A DNA stretch of 64,000 nucleotides, from NCBI RefSeq assembly GCF_000215935.2, contig NZ_AFNU02000001.1, forward strand, positions 124,001-188,000, written 5' to 3'. This document shows, piece after piece, positions 9,000-17,410 of the stretch. The notes under the pieces were generated by a model. The model searched no databases. It was not told the DNA's origin and saw only the letters and a program-made list of their open reading frames with translations. This DNA is from Haloplasma contractile SSD-17B. GTDB taxonomy: Bacteria > Bacillota_I > Bacilli_A > Haloplasmatales > Haloplasmataceae. Position numbers and translations under genes: made by a program. Position 1 is the stretch's first letter, and each line of letters begins with the position of its first letter.

Positions 9000-9905
9000 A
9001 TGAATGAAAATAAACGATTAGAACTAATTTATAAAGGAAATGTGGCGTGGGAATCAAAAAAATTAGAGGCTGCATTGCATTATCTCAAAGAAGCAGAGTT
9101 AATTAAGCAGGAACCTGATCTGTTAATTGATCTTGCACTTATTTATGACGAATTAGGACATGTCGACATGGCAGAAAAATACTATAGAAAAATTTTAACA
9201 ATAGATGAGAATAATGCCACCGCTTACTATGGTATTGCTACTTTATATGATAATAAAAAGCAATATGAAAAGGCAATTGCTTATTATAAAGAAGCTATAG
9301 AACTTGACTCTAGTTATTATTCTGCTCATTTTTTTCTTGCTAATGTATACGATGAGATTGGAGAAACAAGTAAGGCGAAAGCACATTATGAAAAGACGAT
9401 CGACCTATGTAAAAGTTATTTCTGGGCTTATATGAATCTAGGGCAAATCTATGAACGGAATGGCGAGAATGAGAAGGCGTTATTATTATTTGAAAAAGCT
9501 GAATCGATCGATCCTACGAATCATTTGATTTATTTTAATTTAGGTGTTGTGTATAAAAAAACAGGAGATTTTAAAAAAAGCATATCTTTTTATAAAAAAT
9601 CACTCTCACTTTCTAAGGAATATCCATATACTTACCTAAACTTAGCATTACTATATAAGGATCAATATAACGATTTGAATCAATCATTAGATATCTATAA
9701 CAAAGGAATTTTACAACATCCTAATCATGAGGTATTACTCTATAACAGGGGATGTGTTCATGCCATTTTAAAAGAGTTTGAAAAAGCTACAGATGACTTA
9801 TATAAAGCAACTAGAAATAACTCGAATCTAAAGTCTTACATGTATAAAGATCAAGAACTTAATCATCTTAGAGAAACGGATGTTTTCAAACAGAAGTTCA
9901 ACTAA
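9000..9905 (+). CDS. Tetratricopeptide repeat protein
   Basis: The 301-residue protein is built almost entirely of consecutive 34-residue TPRs. Repeat signatures include AEKYYRKILTIDENNATAYY, YEKAIAYYKEAIELDSSYYS and KALLLFEKAESIDPTNHLIY. It has no signal peptide, membrane segment or effector domain, so it is probably a cytosolic protein-binding scaffold with unknown partner. The frame opens at ATG 8988, but AAAGGATGA at 8983-8991 places the real start at ATG 9000. A second, larger TPR protein is at 33575-34945. Confidence 0.85.
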   Translation: MNENKRLELIYKGNVAWESKKLEAALHYLKEAELIKQEPDLLIDLALIYDELGHVDMAEKYYRKILTIDENNATAYYGIATLYDNKKQYEKAIAYYKEAIELDSSYYSAHFFLANVYDEIGETSKAKAHYEKTIDLCKSYFWAYMNLGQIYERNGENEKALLLFEKAESIDPTNHLIYFNLGVVYKKTGDFKKSISFYKKSLSLSKEYPYTYLNLALLYKDQYNDLNQSLDIYNKGILQHPNHEVLLYNRGCVHAILKEFEKATDDLYKATRNNSNLKSYMYKDQELNHLRETDVFKQKFN

Positions 9906-10081
9906 CTTATAAATAATTTCTTATAAAGTCTAGTATTTATTTTCTATATAAGAAATGGTTCATTAAGAATAGTTTAATTAATTTTATTCCCTTTTCTAAA
10001 CACACTTAACCATTAATAGCATAATTTACTAATGAGGGGTACCTTATCGAATACTCATTATAAAAATGGCGGAGGGATAGT

Positions 10082-10588
10082 GTGGCTGATTTAGTAAAGG
10101 GTACGAATATGTCTAGTGAATTGAAAAATGACAGGCGTGAGACCGTTCATTTAGAGTATGAAATAAAAGCAGGAGACAGTCTTAACAAAATTGCAAAAAA
10201 AACAAATACCACAATTGAAACGATTTCAAAACTAAATGACCCGGAGACTTTGTCGTTGCTTTCAGGACAACTTTTATTAATTCCTGTTGTAACACCTAAT
10301 GGAACAGGATTACATGAATATTTAACACAACCAGGTGATACAATCACATCAATATCGGATAAATTCTCAGTTACAACTAAGCAAATTATGTATTTTAATC
10401 TTATAAATAATTTAATCTTAGAAAAAGGCGCGATCATTTCTATTCCGAAAAATATACAATATAAAATCAAAGAAAATGATACAATTGAAAGTATCCTAGA
10501 ACATTATAATCTAACTGAGCGTGAATTAATTGATCTTAATCCTGAATGGTTAGAACCAGGTAAATCAATAAATGTTTTTTCTAAATAA
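10082..10588 (+). CDS. Protein with three LysM domains and no signal peptide
   Basis: The 168-residue protein has three LysM units at about residues 22-63 (YEIKAGDSLNKIAK...LLLIP), 79-122 (YLTQPGDTITSISDKF...ISIP) and 124-165 (YKIKENDTIESILEHY). LysM binds N-acetylglucosamine polymers such as peptidoglycan or spore cortex. There is no signal peptide or anchor, which in Bacillota is typical of spore-associated LysM proteins such as SafA relatives. That assignment is inference. The start is GTG 10082 with GGAGGG 5 bases upstream; ATG 10109 is a weaker alternative. Confidence 0.85.
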   Translation: MADLVKGTNMSSELKNDRRETVHLEYEIKAGDSLNKIAKKTNTTIETISKLNDPETLSLLSGQLLLIPVVTPNGTGLHEYLTQPGDTITSISDKFSVTTKQIMYFNLINNLILEKGAIISIPKNIQYKIKENDTIESILEHYNLTERELIDLNPEWLEPGKSINVFSK

Positions 10589-10590
10589 TA

Positions 10591-10631
10591 AAAAGAAGGG
10601 ATTTCCATATAATATGGGTCCCTTCTTTTTT
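10591..10631. terminator. Bidirectional terminator
   Basis: AAAAGAAGGGA (10591-10601) pairs with TCCCTTCTTTT (10619-10629), with additional pairing inside (CCATA with TATGG). T tracts on both strands serve the LysM gene and the leftward DUF2922 gene. Confidence 0.85.
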
Positions 10632-10653
10632 CACTTTAGAATTATAATTTAAA

Positions 10654-10887
10654 CTATACTACAGGCACTACAGCAAGTTCACTTACTGAGGTATTAACAA
10701 ATCTTGCTCCTTTTATTTCAGTCAGGTTACCATACTTTGTTGTAATAATATTATTGCTAATGATAACACTCATAGCATTTTGAATTATTGATGCTGTTAA
10801 ACTTTGATCCGGGTTATCAATCGATAATCGATAGGTTTTACCCAGAGAAGTTTTAAATAATAGATCTAACCTTGAATCTGTTTCCAT
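10654..10887 (-). CDS. DUF2922 family protein
   Basis: The 77-residue protein fits DUF2922 over its whole length: LDLLFKTSLGKTYRLSIDNP, then NAMSVIISNNI, then the typical IKGARFVNTSV ending. Function is unknown in the family. GAGGAGGTGAG lies 7 bases before the ATG. The gene follows the DUF1659 gene by about 40 bases on the same strand. The two families are usually found together in Bacillota, so they likely form one operon. Confidence 0.85.
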   Translation of the reverse strand: METDSRLDLLFKTSLGKTYRLSIDNPDQSLTASIIQNAMSVIISNNIITTKYGNLTEIKGARFVNTSVSELAVVPVV

Positions 10888-10928
10888 AGTCTCACCTCCT
10901 CTATTTAAATGTTACGCTCATTTGAATA

Positions 10929-11159
10929 TTATTGGATTGTTGTATCTCGTACTAAGTAATCTTCGTCTACATAGATGTCAATCGCGGGATAAAGTTGTAA
11001 GCCTATAATTTCTTGTGCGACAGAGTATAATTGATCTGCAGTAGATGCTTCATTAATGTTATTAATTGTTTTACGTTTAATAATTGCTTCACCGTTTAAC
11101 TCGCCTTCATTAAATAGAATCATGAGTTTTTTTGCATAAAAATCTTTAGTAGCTGCCAA
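10929..11159 (-). CDS. DUF1659 family protein
   Basis: The 76-residue protein matches DUF1659: KRKTINNINEASTADQLYSVAQEI is the family core. A frame from GTG 11168 overlaps the ribosome site. The strong site AAGGAGGTGAT instead points to TTG 11159 about 8 bases further on, which gives the typical MAATKDF start. It is the first gene of a leftward pair with DUF2922. Function is unknown. Confidence 0.82.
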   Translation of the reverse strand: MAATKDFYAKKLMILFNEGELNGEAIIKRKTINNINEASTADQLYSVAQEIIGLQLYPAIDIYVDEDYLVRDTTIQ

Positions 11160-11235
11160 ATGTATCACCTCCTTCGCCTACTATATAAAGGTAAAAATTA
11201 AAGAAGAGGTTATTATATGCAAAAAAAATAATATA

Positions 11236-11244
11236 TGGTATAAT
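11236..11244 (+). promoter_or_regulatory. Extended -10 promoter for trmFO
   Basis: TGGTATAAT is an extended -10, 65 bases before the trmFO start. There is no clear -35. Confidence 0.5.
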
Positions 11245-11308
11245 GACGTGTAAAATAACAATATAGTAGTTGATTTTAATGACTATTCAATATAAAGGAG
11301 ATGAGACG

Positions 11309-12616
11309 ATGGAAATAAACGTGAATGTAATTGGTGCTGGTCTTGCGGGTAGTGAAGCGGCGTACCAATTAGCTAAACGAGGAATAAATGTACGACTTTA
11401 TGAGATGAGACCTCATAAAATGTCTCCTGCTCATAAGACTTGTGGGTTTGCAGAGCTGGTTTGTAGTAATTCATTAAGAGCGGACGGTCTTAAGAATGCA
11501 GTAGGTGTTCTTAAGGAAGAGATGAGGAGACTCGACTCACTTATCCTTAAGGCCGCTGAAGAAGCGAGAGTTCCTGCAGGTGGTGCACTAGCAGTTGATC
11601 GCGATCTATTTTCAAATTATATAACAGAAACATTACGTAACTTCGAGAATGTAGAAATTATAAATGAAGAAGTGACAAACATACCAGAGGGCTATACGAT
11701 AATAGCGTCAGGACCTCTTACAAGTGATACGCTAAGTGACGATATTAAACGATTAACAGGTGAAAACTATTTTTATTTCTATGATGCTGCAGCACCTATC
11801 GTAGAAAAGGATAGCATTGATATGGACAAGGTGTATTTAAAATCACGATATGATAAGGGGGAGGCAGCTTACTTAAATTGTCCGATGTCAGAAAGTGAAT
11901 TTTTTGCTTTTTATAATGAATTAATCAATGCAGATTGTGTTCCTTTGAAAGAGTTTGAGCAAGAGATTTATTTCCAAGGTTGTATGCCAATTGAAGAAAT
12001 GGCTAGAAAAGGTGAGAAGACAATGCTCTTTGGACCACTTAAGCCGGTAGGATTAGATGATCCTAAAACTGGCAAACGCCCATATGCAGTTGTTCAGTTA
12101 CGTCAAGACAATGCATCTGGGACACTTTACAATTTAGTTGGTTTCCAGACACACCTTAAGTGGGGGGAACAAAAACGCGTACTACGAATGATTCCTGGGC
12201 TAGAACAAGCAGAGTTTGTGAGGTATGGTGTTATGCATCGTAACACATTTATTAACTCTCCTAATTTAATGAAGCCTACTTACCAATTTAAAGAACGAGA
12301 TGATTTATTCTTTGCGGGACAAATGACTGGTGTAGAGGGATATGTTGAATCTGCTGCAAGTGGTCTATTATCAGGTATTAACATGTCCCGTTTACTGAAC
12401 AATGAGCCATTAGTTGAATTTCCACGCGAAACAGTAATTGGGTCTATGGCTTATTATATAACACATACAGAACCAAAGCATTTCCAACCAATGAATGCAA
12501 ACTTTGGACTATTACCAGAACTTGGATATAAACATAAGAAAAAGGATCGAAAAGAGTTATATGCGAATCGTGCACTTGATGTTCTTTTAGAAACGAAAGA
12601 AAAATATAATCTGTAA
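11309..12616 (+). CDS. trmFO: tRNA (uracil-5-)-methyltransferase TrmFO (folate/FAD-dependent)
   Basis: The 435-residue enzyme makes m5U54 in the tRNA T loop using methylene-tetrahydrofolate and FAD. The FAD-binding [10 protein letters not shown] is at the N terminus. [15 protein letters not shown] and the C-terminal [18 protein letters not shown] are family hallmarks that also occur in MnmG. Length matches B. subtilis TrmFO. The frame can open at TTG 11270, but ATG 11309 has AAAGGAGATGAG directly upstream. Its right neighbour xerC is conserved in Bacillota; its usual left neighbour topA lies 37 kb away here. Confidence 0.95.
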   Translation: MEINVNVIGAGLAGSEAAYQLAKRGINVRLYEMRPHKMSPAHKTCGFAELVCSNSLRADGLKNAVGVLKEEMRRLDSLILKAAEEARVPAGGALAVDRDLFSNYITETLRNFENVEIINEEVTNIPEGYTIIASGPLTSDTLSDDIKRLTGENYFYFYDAAAPIVEKDSIDMDKVYLKSRYDKGEAAYLNCPMSESEFFAFYNELINADCVPLKEFEQEIYFQGCMPIEEMARKGEKTMLFGPLKPVGLDDPKTGKRPYAVVQLRQDNASGTLYNLVGFQTHLKWGEQKRVLRMIPGLEQAEFVRYGVMHRNTFINSPNLMKPTYQFKERDDLFFAGQMTGVEGYVESAASGLLSGINMSRLLNNEPLVEFPRETVIGSMAYYITHTEPKHFQPMNANFGLLPELGYKHKKKDRKELYANRALDVLLETKEKYNL

Positions 12617-12628
12617 TGGTTATCAAAC

Positions 12629-12670
12629 AAAAACAGTAATGACTCATAACTGAGCCACTACTGTTTTTTT
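12629..12670 (+). terminator. Intrinsic terminator after trmFO
   Basis: AAAAACAGTA pairs with TACTGTTTTT. The inner pairing CTCA/TGAG surrounds a TAAC loop, and seven T follow. Confidence 0.8.
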
Positions 12671-12734
12671 ACTTAATTAGGATACAAGTCAATACGATTA
12701 CTAAAGCAATACTATAAATTATAACTTTATAAGT

Positions 12735-12769
12735 TTATAGCGAAACACATCATAGATCATTCGCTATAA
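12735..12769. repeat. 10-bp perfect inverted repeat overlapping a -10-like box
   Basis: TTATAGCGAA (12735-12744) and TTCGCTATAA (12760-12769) are exact inverted repeats 15 bases apart. The right arm contains TATAAT (12765-12770). This could be an operator for a DNA-binding dimer. Confidence 0.4.
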
Positions 12770-12873
12770 TGAATATACTAGTCGTGTTTATAATCAGTAA
12801 GATAAGTTGACTAGCCAATCTAATTTAAATTGTTAAATATAGTTGTAGATATTTTTAATAATATCCTTTTATA

Positions 12874-12882
12874 TGGTATAAT
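12874..12882 (+). promoter_or_regulatory. Extended -10 promoter for xerC
   Basis: TGGTATAAT is an extended -10, 50 bases before the chosen xerC start. Confidence 0.55.
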
Positions 12883-12931
12883 GTCTAGTAGAAAACCTAA
12901 ATTTATAACCAAAGGTGGGTGTGGGTTAAGC

Positions 12932-13828
12932 ATGTATGACTACTTAGTAGAATTTTTAAACTATTTAAAATACGAACGAAATTTTTCAAAACATACAATA
13001 CTTAACTATGAAATTGATACAGGAGATTACTTAGACTATGCGGAACACCTTAAATTAACGATACAGGACATTAACTTGCAAATAGCAAGAACCTACCTTA
13101 TGTATTTACATAATAAAGGGTATGCTAAAAAGACAATCAATCGAAAAATTTCATCGCTTCGAACCTTTTACAAATATCTAGAATTTAAAGAATATGTAAA
13201 TGAAAATCCATTTATGATGATAAAATCGTTGAAAACTGAACAATCATTACCAAAGTTTTTTTATGAGGAAGAAATGCAACAAATAATCGACGCGGCCCCA
13301 TGTCATGATCATTTGGATTTAAGAAACCTAGCACTAATAGAGGTCTTATATGGAACAGGAATACGAGTCAGTGAGATTTGCTCACTAACGCTCACCGATC
13401 TTAAACTTGAATCAAATTTGATTCTAGTACATGGTAAAGGGAATAAGGAACGTTATGTTCCCTTAGCGGGACTAACAAAAAAAGCATTGCTTTGTTATTT
13501 GAATGAGAGCCGATCCCATCTTTTTTGTAAGACAAGTAAGGAAACAGAGTATGTTTTTCTAAACCATCACGGTAATCCTTTGAGCGACCGAGGCGTTCGG
13601 ATGATACTCAATAAAATGATAAAAAAAATATCGTTGAAACTAAAAATATCGCCTCATAAACTTCGTCACACATTTGCAACACACCTATTAAATCAAGGGG
13701 CCGACTTGAGAAGTGTACAGGAGTTACTAGGACATTCTCAAATATCAACTACACAAATTTATACACACGTGTCTAAAGATAAGCTTAGGAGCATTTATAT
13801 GCAGGCACATCCACATGCTAAAAAGTAA
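12932..13828 (+). CDS. xerC: Tyrosine recombinase XerC
   Basis: The 298-residue site-specific recombinase resolves chromosome dimers at dif together with XerD. The N-terminal SAM-like core-binding domain (YLVEFLNYLKYERNFSKHT) precedes the catalytic domain. All catalytic residues are visible: Arg145 (GTGIRVSEIC), Lys in HGKGNKER, His and Arg in PHKLRHTF, His in LGHSQ, and the nucleophile Tyr277 (QIYTHVS). The frame opens far upstream at 12830, but only the start at ATG 12932 gives the normal family length. AAAGGTGG lies 11 or so bases before it. In B. subtilis the same gene (codV) follows trmFO. hslV, hslU and codY, which come next there, are absent here. Confidence 0.93.
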   Translation: MYDYLVEFLNYLKYERNFSKHTILNYEIDTGDYLDYAEHLKLTIQDINLQIARTYLMYLHNKGYAKKTINRKISSLRTFYKYLEFKEYVNENPFMMIKSLKTEQSLPKFFYEEEMQQIIDAAPCHDHLDLRNLALIEVLYGTGIRVSEICSLTLTDLKLESNLILVHGKGNKERYVPLAGLTKKALLCYLNESRSHLFCKTSKETEYVFLNHHGNPLSDRGVRMILNKMIKKISLKLKISPHKLRHTFATHLLNQGADLRSVQELLGHSQISTTQIYTHVSKDKLRSIYMQAHPHAKK

Positions 13829-13839
13829 AATGCAAACTG

Positions 13840-13989
13840 AAAACAAAAATGAGATTTTCGTTAAAATAAAATTCAAAACGAAAACTCTATGAAATTAGAT
13901 TTTCGTAAAAAGAGTCATTTTTAAAATAAAATTCAAAACGAAACTCTACTAAACGAGGTTTTCGTAAAAAGGATTCTATTTAAAATAAA
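13840..13989 (+). repeat. Tandem imperfect 60-bp hairpin repeats between xerC and dut
   Basis: The 23-base string beginning TTAAAATAAAATTCAAAACG at 13861 recurs at 13921, exactly 60 bases later, and its start recurs again at 13980. Each unit has a hairpin of the type ACGAAAA-CTC... paired with GA-TTTTCGT (13878-13906 and 13938-13965). A weaker first unit lies at 13845-13860. No ORF or spacer structure suggests CRISPR. A related pair of arms is found at 48154-48204 before topA. Confidence 0.75.
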
Positions 13990-14003
13990 TAGGAGGTTAC
14001 ATG

Positions 14004-14457
14004 ATGAGGCAGCGTGGTTTTGAGACTCTTAGTCAGTATAAGGGTGATGAACAGATTACATTACCAAATAGAGCAACTAAAGAATCAGCGGGCTACGATA
14101 TTAGATCAGCAGTAAGTTGTGAAATTGAACCCAATGAAATTAAATTAATTCCAACCGGAATAAAAGCCTACATGCTACATGATGAGGTGTTAAAAATATA
14201 TCCACGCTCAAGTTTGGCTATTAAACGAAAGGCAATGCTAGCAAATAATGTAGGGATTATAGATGCTGACTACTATAATAATAATCAAAATGAAGGACAT
14301 ATAATGATTCCACTTTATAACTTTTCAAACAATAAACTAACTATTAAAAAAAGGTGAACGCATTGCCCAATGTATTTTTCAAAAGTATCTAAAAGTTAAT
14401 GATGATCGCGTTATAGAAACGAAAAGAATTGGTGGCTTTGGTAGTAGTGGAAAATAA
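14004..14457 (+). pseudogene. dut: dUTP diphosphatase, interrupted by a one-base frameshift
   Basis: dUTPase hydrolyses dUTP to dUMP. Motif 1 (AGYDIRS), motif 2 (PRSSLAIK) and motif 3 (GIIDADYYNN) are in the first frame, which stops at TGA 14355. Motif 4 (GERIAQCIF) and motif 5 (RIGGFGSSGK, ending TAA 14455) continue without a gap in another frame. The switch falls on seven A at 14346-14352; six would keep the frame, giving a complete protein of about 150 residues. AGGAGG precedes ATG 14001/14004. The gene may be a recent mutant, a transcriptional-slippage case, or a homopolymer sequencing error. Every motif is otherwise intact, so loss of function must be recent or only apparent. Confidence 0.9.
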
Positions 14458-14559
14458 TTTAATTTCTTGTTTTGAAATCAAAAAAATAGGGAATTATAGT
14501 GTATTGTAGGGTTAAATTCTGTTTTATTTAAGGAAATTACAGTTTTTTACTAAAATGGA

Positions 14560-14588
14560 TTGAAATAAAGTATTTTAAGTGCTATAAT
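14560..14588 (+). promoter_or_regulatory. Promoter of rpsB
   Basis: TTGAAA (14560-14565), a 17-base spacer and TATAAT (14583-14588), the last preceded by TG one base upstream (extended -10). The leader to rpsB is about 118 nt. Confidence 0.8.
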
Positions 14589-14594
14589 ATTTGG

Positions 14595-14700
14595 TGGCAA
14601 AAAATACACACACATGAAGAGCTAATCGTCTGGTGCTACGGGTATTGTAGTGGCGATTATCACTGATTTATGTGGAGGCCAAACAAAACAAAATCACAGG
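14595..14700 (+). promoter_or_regulatory. Structured 5' leader of rpsB, candidate S2 autoregulatory site
   Basis: The leader is GC-richer than its surroundings. It contains a stem TAATCG (14623-14628) with CGATTA (14654-14659) and an inner GCTAC/GTAGT pairing. rpsB mRNA leaders that bind S2 are known in bacteria. Whether this leader belongs to the same class needs a covariance-model comparison. Confidence 0.45.
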
Positions 14701-14712
14701 AGGAATTTAATA

Positions 14713-15609
14713 ATGGCAGTAGTTTCAATGAAAAAATTATTAGAATCTGGTGTTCATTTCGGACATCAAACACGTAGATGGAATCCTAAAATGTCTAGAT
14801 ACATCTATGCAAAGCGAAATGGAATTTACATTATCGATTTACAAAAGACTCAGGAGTTAATTGAAGAGAACTACAAGCGTATCCATGACATCGCTAAAGA
14901 TGGTGGAAAGATTTTATTTGTAGGAACTAAGAAGCAGGCACAGTTCTCAATTAAAGATGAAGCAACTCGTGCAGGACAATTTTATGTTGACCAACGTTGG
15001 TTAGGTGGAACATTAACAAACTTTAAAACAATTAAATCACGTATAAATCGTTTATTTGAAATTGAACGTATGGAAGAAGACGGAACATTTGAAGTATTAC
15101 CTAAAAAAGAAGTTGTTATGCTACGTAAGGAAAAAGACAAGCTTAACAAATTCTTTAGTGGTATCAAGCACATGAAAGGTCTTCCTGATGCGATCTTTGT
15201 TGTAGATCCTCGTAAAGAGAGAATTGCTATTGCAGAAGCACGTAAGTTGAATATTCCGGTATTTGGAATAGTAGATACAAACTGCGACCCTGATGAGTTA
15301 GATTATGTAATTCCAGCAAATGATGACGCAATTCGTGCAGTTAAATTAATCTTAACAGTTATGGCGAACGCAATTGTTGAAGCTCAAGGTGGAAATGTGG
15401 TTGAATTAAATACAAAGCCACGTCGAGACCGTGACGATAACAGAAACCACCATAGCAACAATAGACGTAACAATAACTATAACAACAACCGTAATAACGA
15501 CCGTAAAGATTATAGAAACAACAATAGAAATAATAATGATCGAAACAATGATCGAAATAATGATCAACGTAGAGATGATAATAAGGCTACTACTAAAAAA
15601 GATGCTTAA
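14713..15609 (+). CDS. rpsB: Ribosomal protein S2 (uS2) with Asn-rich C-terminal tail
   Basis: The 298-residue protein is a 30S component binding near the platform and h26 of 16S rRNA. Residues 1-234 are normal S2 ([47 protein letters not shown]). Residues from about 235 form a 64-residue tail made almost only of Asn, Arg and Asp with a Lys/Ala end, unlike the short C terminus of most S2 proteins. The open frame reaches back to 14650, but ATG 14713 has the site ACAGGAGGAA and starts at the conserved [13 protein letters not shown]. tsf follows after an attenuator-like terminator. Confidence 0.96.
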   Translation: MAVVSMKKLLESGVHFGHQTRRWNPKMSRYIYAKRNGIYIIDLQKTQELIEENYKRIHDIAKDGGKILFVGTKKQAQFSIKDEATRAGQFYVDQRWLGGTLTNFKTIKSRINRLFEIERMEEDGTFEVLPKKEVVMLRKEKDKLNKFFSGIKHMKGLPDAIFVVDPRKERIAIAEARKLNIPVFGIVDTNCDPDELDYVIPANDDAIRAVKLILTVMANAIVEAQGGNVVELNTKPRRDRDDNRNHHSNNRRNNNYNNNRNNDRKDYRNNNRNNNDRNNDRNNDQRRDDNKATTKKDA

Positions 15610-15624
15610 TAATTGTTAACTAGT

Positions 15625-15660
15625 AGGTGATTAAAGAGTAGTCTTTAATCACCTTTTTTT
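15625..15660 (+). terminator. Terminator/attenuator between rpsB and tsf
   Basis: A 12-bp perfect stem (AGGTGATTAAAG with CTTTAATCACCT) has a 6-nt loop and seven T. It would reduce tsf expression relative to rpsB if tsf lacks its own promoter. Confidence 0.85.
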
Positions 15661-15742
15661 AAAAAATGGGTATTAGTGTTGTTTTTAAACTATAACAACT
15701 AACAAAAAATAAAAAACTAGAATATAATAGGAGGAAACGAAC

Positions 15743-16618
15743 ATGGCTGTAACTGCTGCAATGGTAAAAGAGTTACGTACTAAAACAGGTGCGGGAATGT
15801 TAGACTGTAAGAAAGCATTAGAAGCAAACGATGGAGATATCGATCAGGCTATTGACTGGTTACGTGAAAAAGGAATTTCAAAGGCTGCTAAAAAGGCAGA
15901 TCGCGTAGCTGCTGAAGGATTATGTTCAATCGAGGTAGAAGGAAATAATGCTGTATTATTTGAGTTAAATTCTGAAACAGACTTTGTTGCTAAAAACAAA
16001 GAATTTTTAGCTCTATTAGACGAAGTTGGAAAAGCATTAATAAGTGCTAAACCACAAACTATTGAAGATGCTTTAAATGTTGACGTTAACGGAAAAACAA
16101 TTGAGACTATTCTAACTGAGGGAACAGCTAAAATTGGTGAAAAATTGACATTACGTCGTGTAGTTGTTCTTGAAAAAACTGACTCACAAAACTTTGGAGC
16201 TTATAAGCACATGGGTGGTAGAATTGCCGTATTAACTTTAGTAGACGGTGCTAATGAAGAAGTAGCTAAAGATGTAGCGATGCATGTGGCTGCTATTAAG
16301 CCTAAATATTTACGTCAAGAAGATGTAAGTGCTGATGAATTAGAAAAGGAAAAAGAGATCCTTACTAAAGAAGCGTTAAACGAAGGTAAGCCTGAAAAAA
16401 TCGTAGCTAAAATGGTTGAAGGACGTATTAAGAAATACGTACAAGAAATTTGCTTAGCTGATCAACAATTTGTTAAGGATCCAGATGTAACAGTAGATAA
16501 GTATGTTAAAAATAATGATGGAGAATTAAAAGCATTTGTGCGCTTTGAAGTAGGAGAAGGTATCGAGAAGCAAGAATCTAATTTTGCTGAAGAAGTAATG
16601 TCACAAGTGCGCGGTTAA
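15743..16618 (+). CDS. tsf: Elongation factor Ts
   Basis: The 291-residue factor is the guanine-nucleotide exchange factor for EF-Tu. The N-terminal UBA-like domain and signature are clear ([19 protein letters not shown]), as are [10 protein letters not shown] and [10 protein letters not shown] of the core. Length is normal. AGGAGG precedes ATG 15743. It follows rpsB, as in most bacteria. A TATAAT at 15723 abuts the ribosome site and is too close to serve as a promoter. Confidence 0.97.
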   Translation: MAVTAAMVKELRTKTGAGMLDCKKALEANDGDIDQAIDWLREKGISKAAKKADRVAAEGLCSIEVEGNNAVLFELNSETDFVAKNKEFLALLDEVGKALISAKPQTIEDALNVDVNGKTIETILTEGTAKIGEKLTLRRVVVLEKTDSQNFGAYKHMGGRIAVLTLVDGANEEVAKDVAMHVAAIKPKYLRQEDVSADELEKEKEILTKEALNEGKPEKIVAKMVEGRIKKYVQEICLADQQFVKDPDVTVDKYVKNNDGELKAFVRFEVGEGIEKQESNFAEEVMSQVRG

Positions 16619-16621
16619 TTT

Positions 16622-16661
16622 AAAAAAGGGCGCTTACTAGCTAGTTTAGTGCCCTTTTTTT
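16622..16661 (+). terminator. Intrinsic terminator after tsf
   Basis: AAAAAAGGGCGCT pairs with AGTGCCCTTTTTT (one G-T pair), and the 13-nt loop contains CTAGCTAG. Confidence 0.85.
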
Positions 16662-16685
16662 AAAAAAACATAAAGGTGGGCTATT

Positions 16686-17408
16686 ATGTCAAATAAGCAT
16701 TATAAAAGAATTGTATTAAAGCTTAGTGGAGAAGCAATGGCCGGTGATGATAAGATTGGAATTAATCCAATCACGGTAAAAAAGATTGCCGAGGAAATTA
16801 AAGAAGCCTACGAAACTGGTGTACAAATCTCTGTGATTGTTGGCGGAGGTAACATTTGGCGAGGTAAAGCAGCAAGTGAACTTGGTATGGAACGAGCAAG
16901 TGCTGACTATATGGGAATGCTTGCAACTGTTATGAATGCTCTAGCGCTTCAAAATGCACTTGAAAGCTGTGGTGTACAAACGCGTGCAATGACATCGATT
17001 TCAATGCAAGCAGTTGCTGAACCCTATATTCGTAGACGTGCGGTCAGACATTTAGAAAAAGGTCGTATTGTGATCTTCGGAGGTGGAACAGGAAATCCAT
17101 ACTTTTCTACCGATACGACAGCGGCACTAAGAGCTGCTGAAGTTAACGCGGATGCTATTTTAATGGCTAAGAACGGTGTAGATGGTATTTATGATTCTGA
17201 TCCAAATCTGAATCCAAATGCTAAAAAATTTGATAAACTAACGTTTTTAGATGTCGTTCAAAAAGATTTAAAAGTAATGGATTCTACTGCGGCGACATTG
17301 TGTATGGAAAATGATATTGAACTAATTCTATTTAACATGAATCAAGAAGGAAATATTAAAAGAGCTATTGAAGGCCAAAAAATTGGTACAACTGTAAAGG
17401 GGAGATAA
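16686..17408 (+). CDS. pyrH: Uridylate kinase
   Basis: The 240-residue amino-acid-kinase-fold enzyme phosphorylates UMP to UDP. The ATP/UMP-binding elements [22 protein letters not shown] and [18 protein letters not shown] are intact. AAAGGTGG precedes ATG 16686. frr starts 2 bases after its stop, with its ribosome site inside the end of pyrH, so the two are translationally linked. The order tsf-pyrH-frr is conserved in bacteria. Confidence 0.96.
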   Translation: MSNKHYKRIVLKLSGEAMAGDDKIGINPITVKKIAEEIKEAYETGVQISVIVGGGNIWRGKAASELGMERASADYMGMLATVMNALALQNALESCGVQTRAMTSISMQAVAEPYIRRRAVRHLEKGRIVIFGGGTGNPYFSTDTTAALRAAEVNADAILMAKNGVDGIYDSDPNLNPNAKKFDKLTFLDVVQKDLKVMDSTAATLCMENDIELILFNMNQEGNIKRAIEGQKIGTTVKGR

Positions 17409-17410
17409 AA

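Noticed and set aside
9916-9956. 10-bp inverted repeat after the TPR gene as a terminator
   Set aside because: The loop is long (21 nt) and there is no T tract, so termination is not supported.
13861-13989. Possible CRISPR array between xerC and dut
   Set aside because: The repeats are 60 bases with diverging hairpins, there are no unique spacers of constant length, and there are no cas genes.
15723-15728. TATAAT just before tsf (and a similar one at 38124-38129 before ylbD)
   Set aside because: Both abut the ribosome site, so transcription would start inside or after it.
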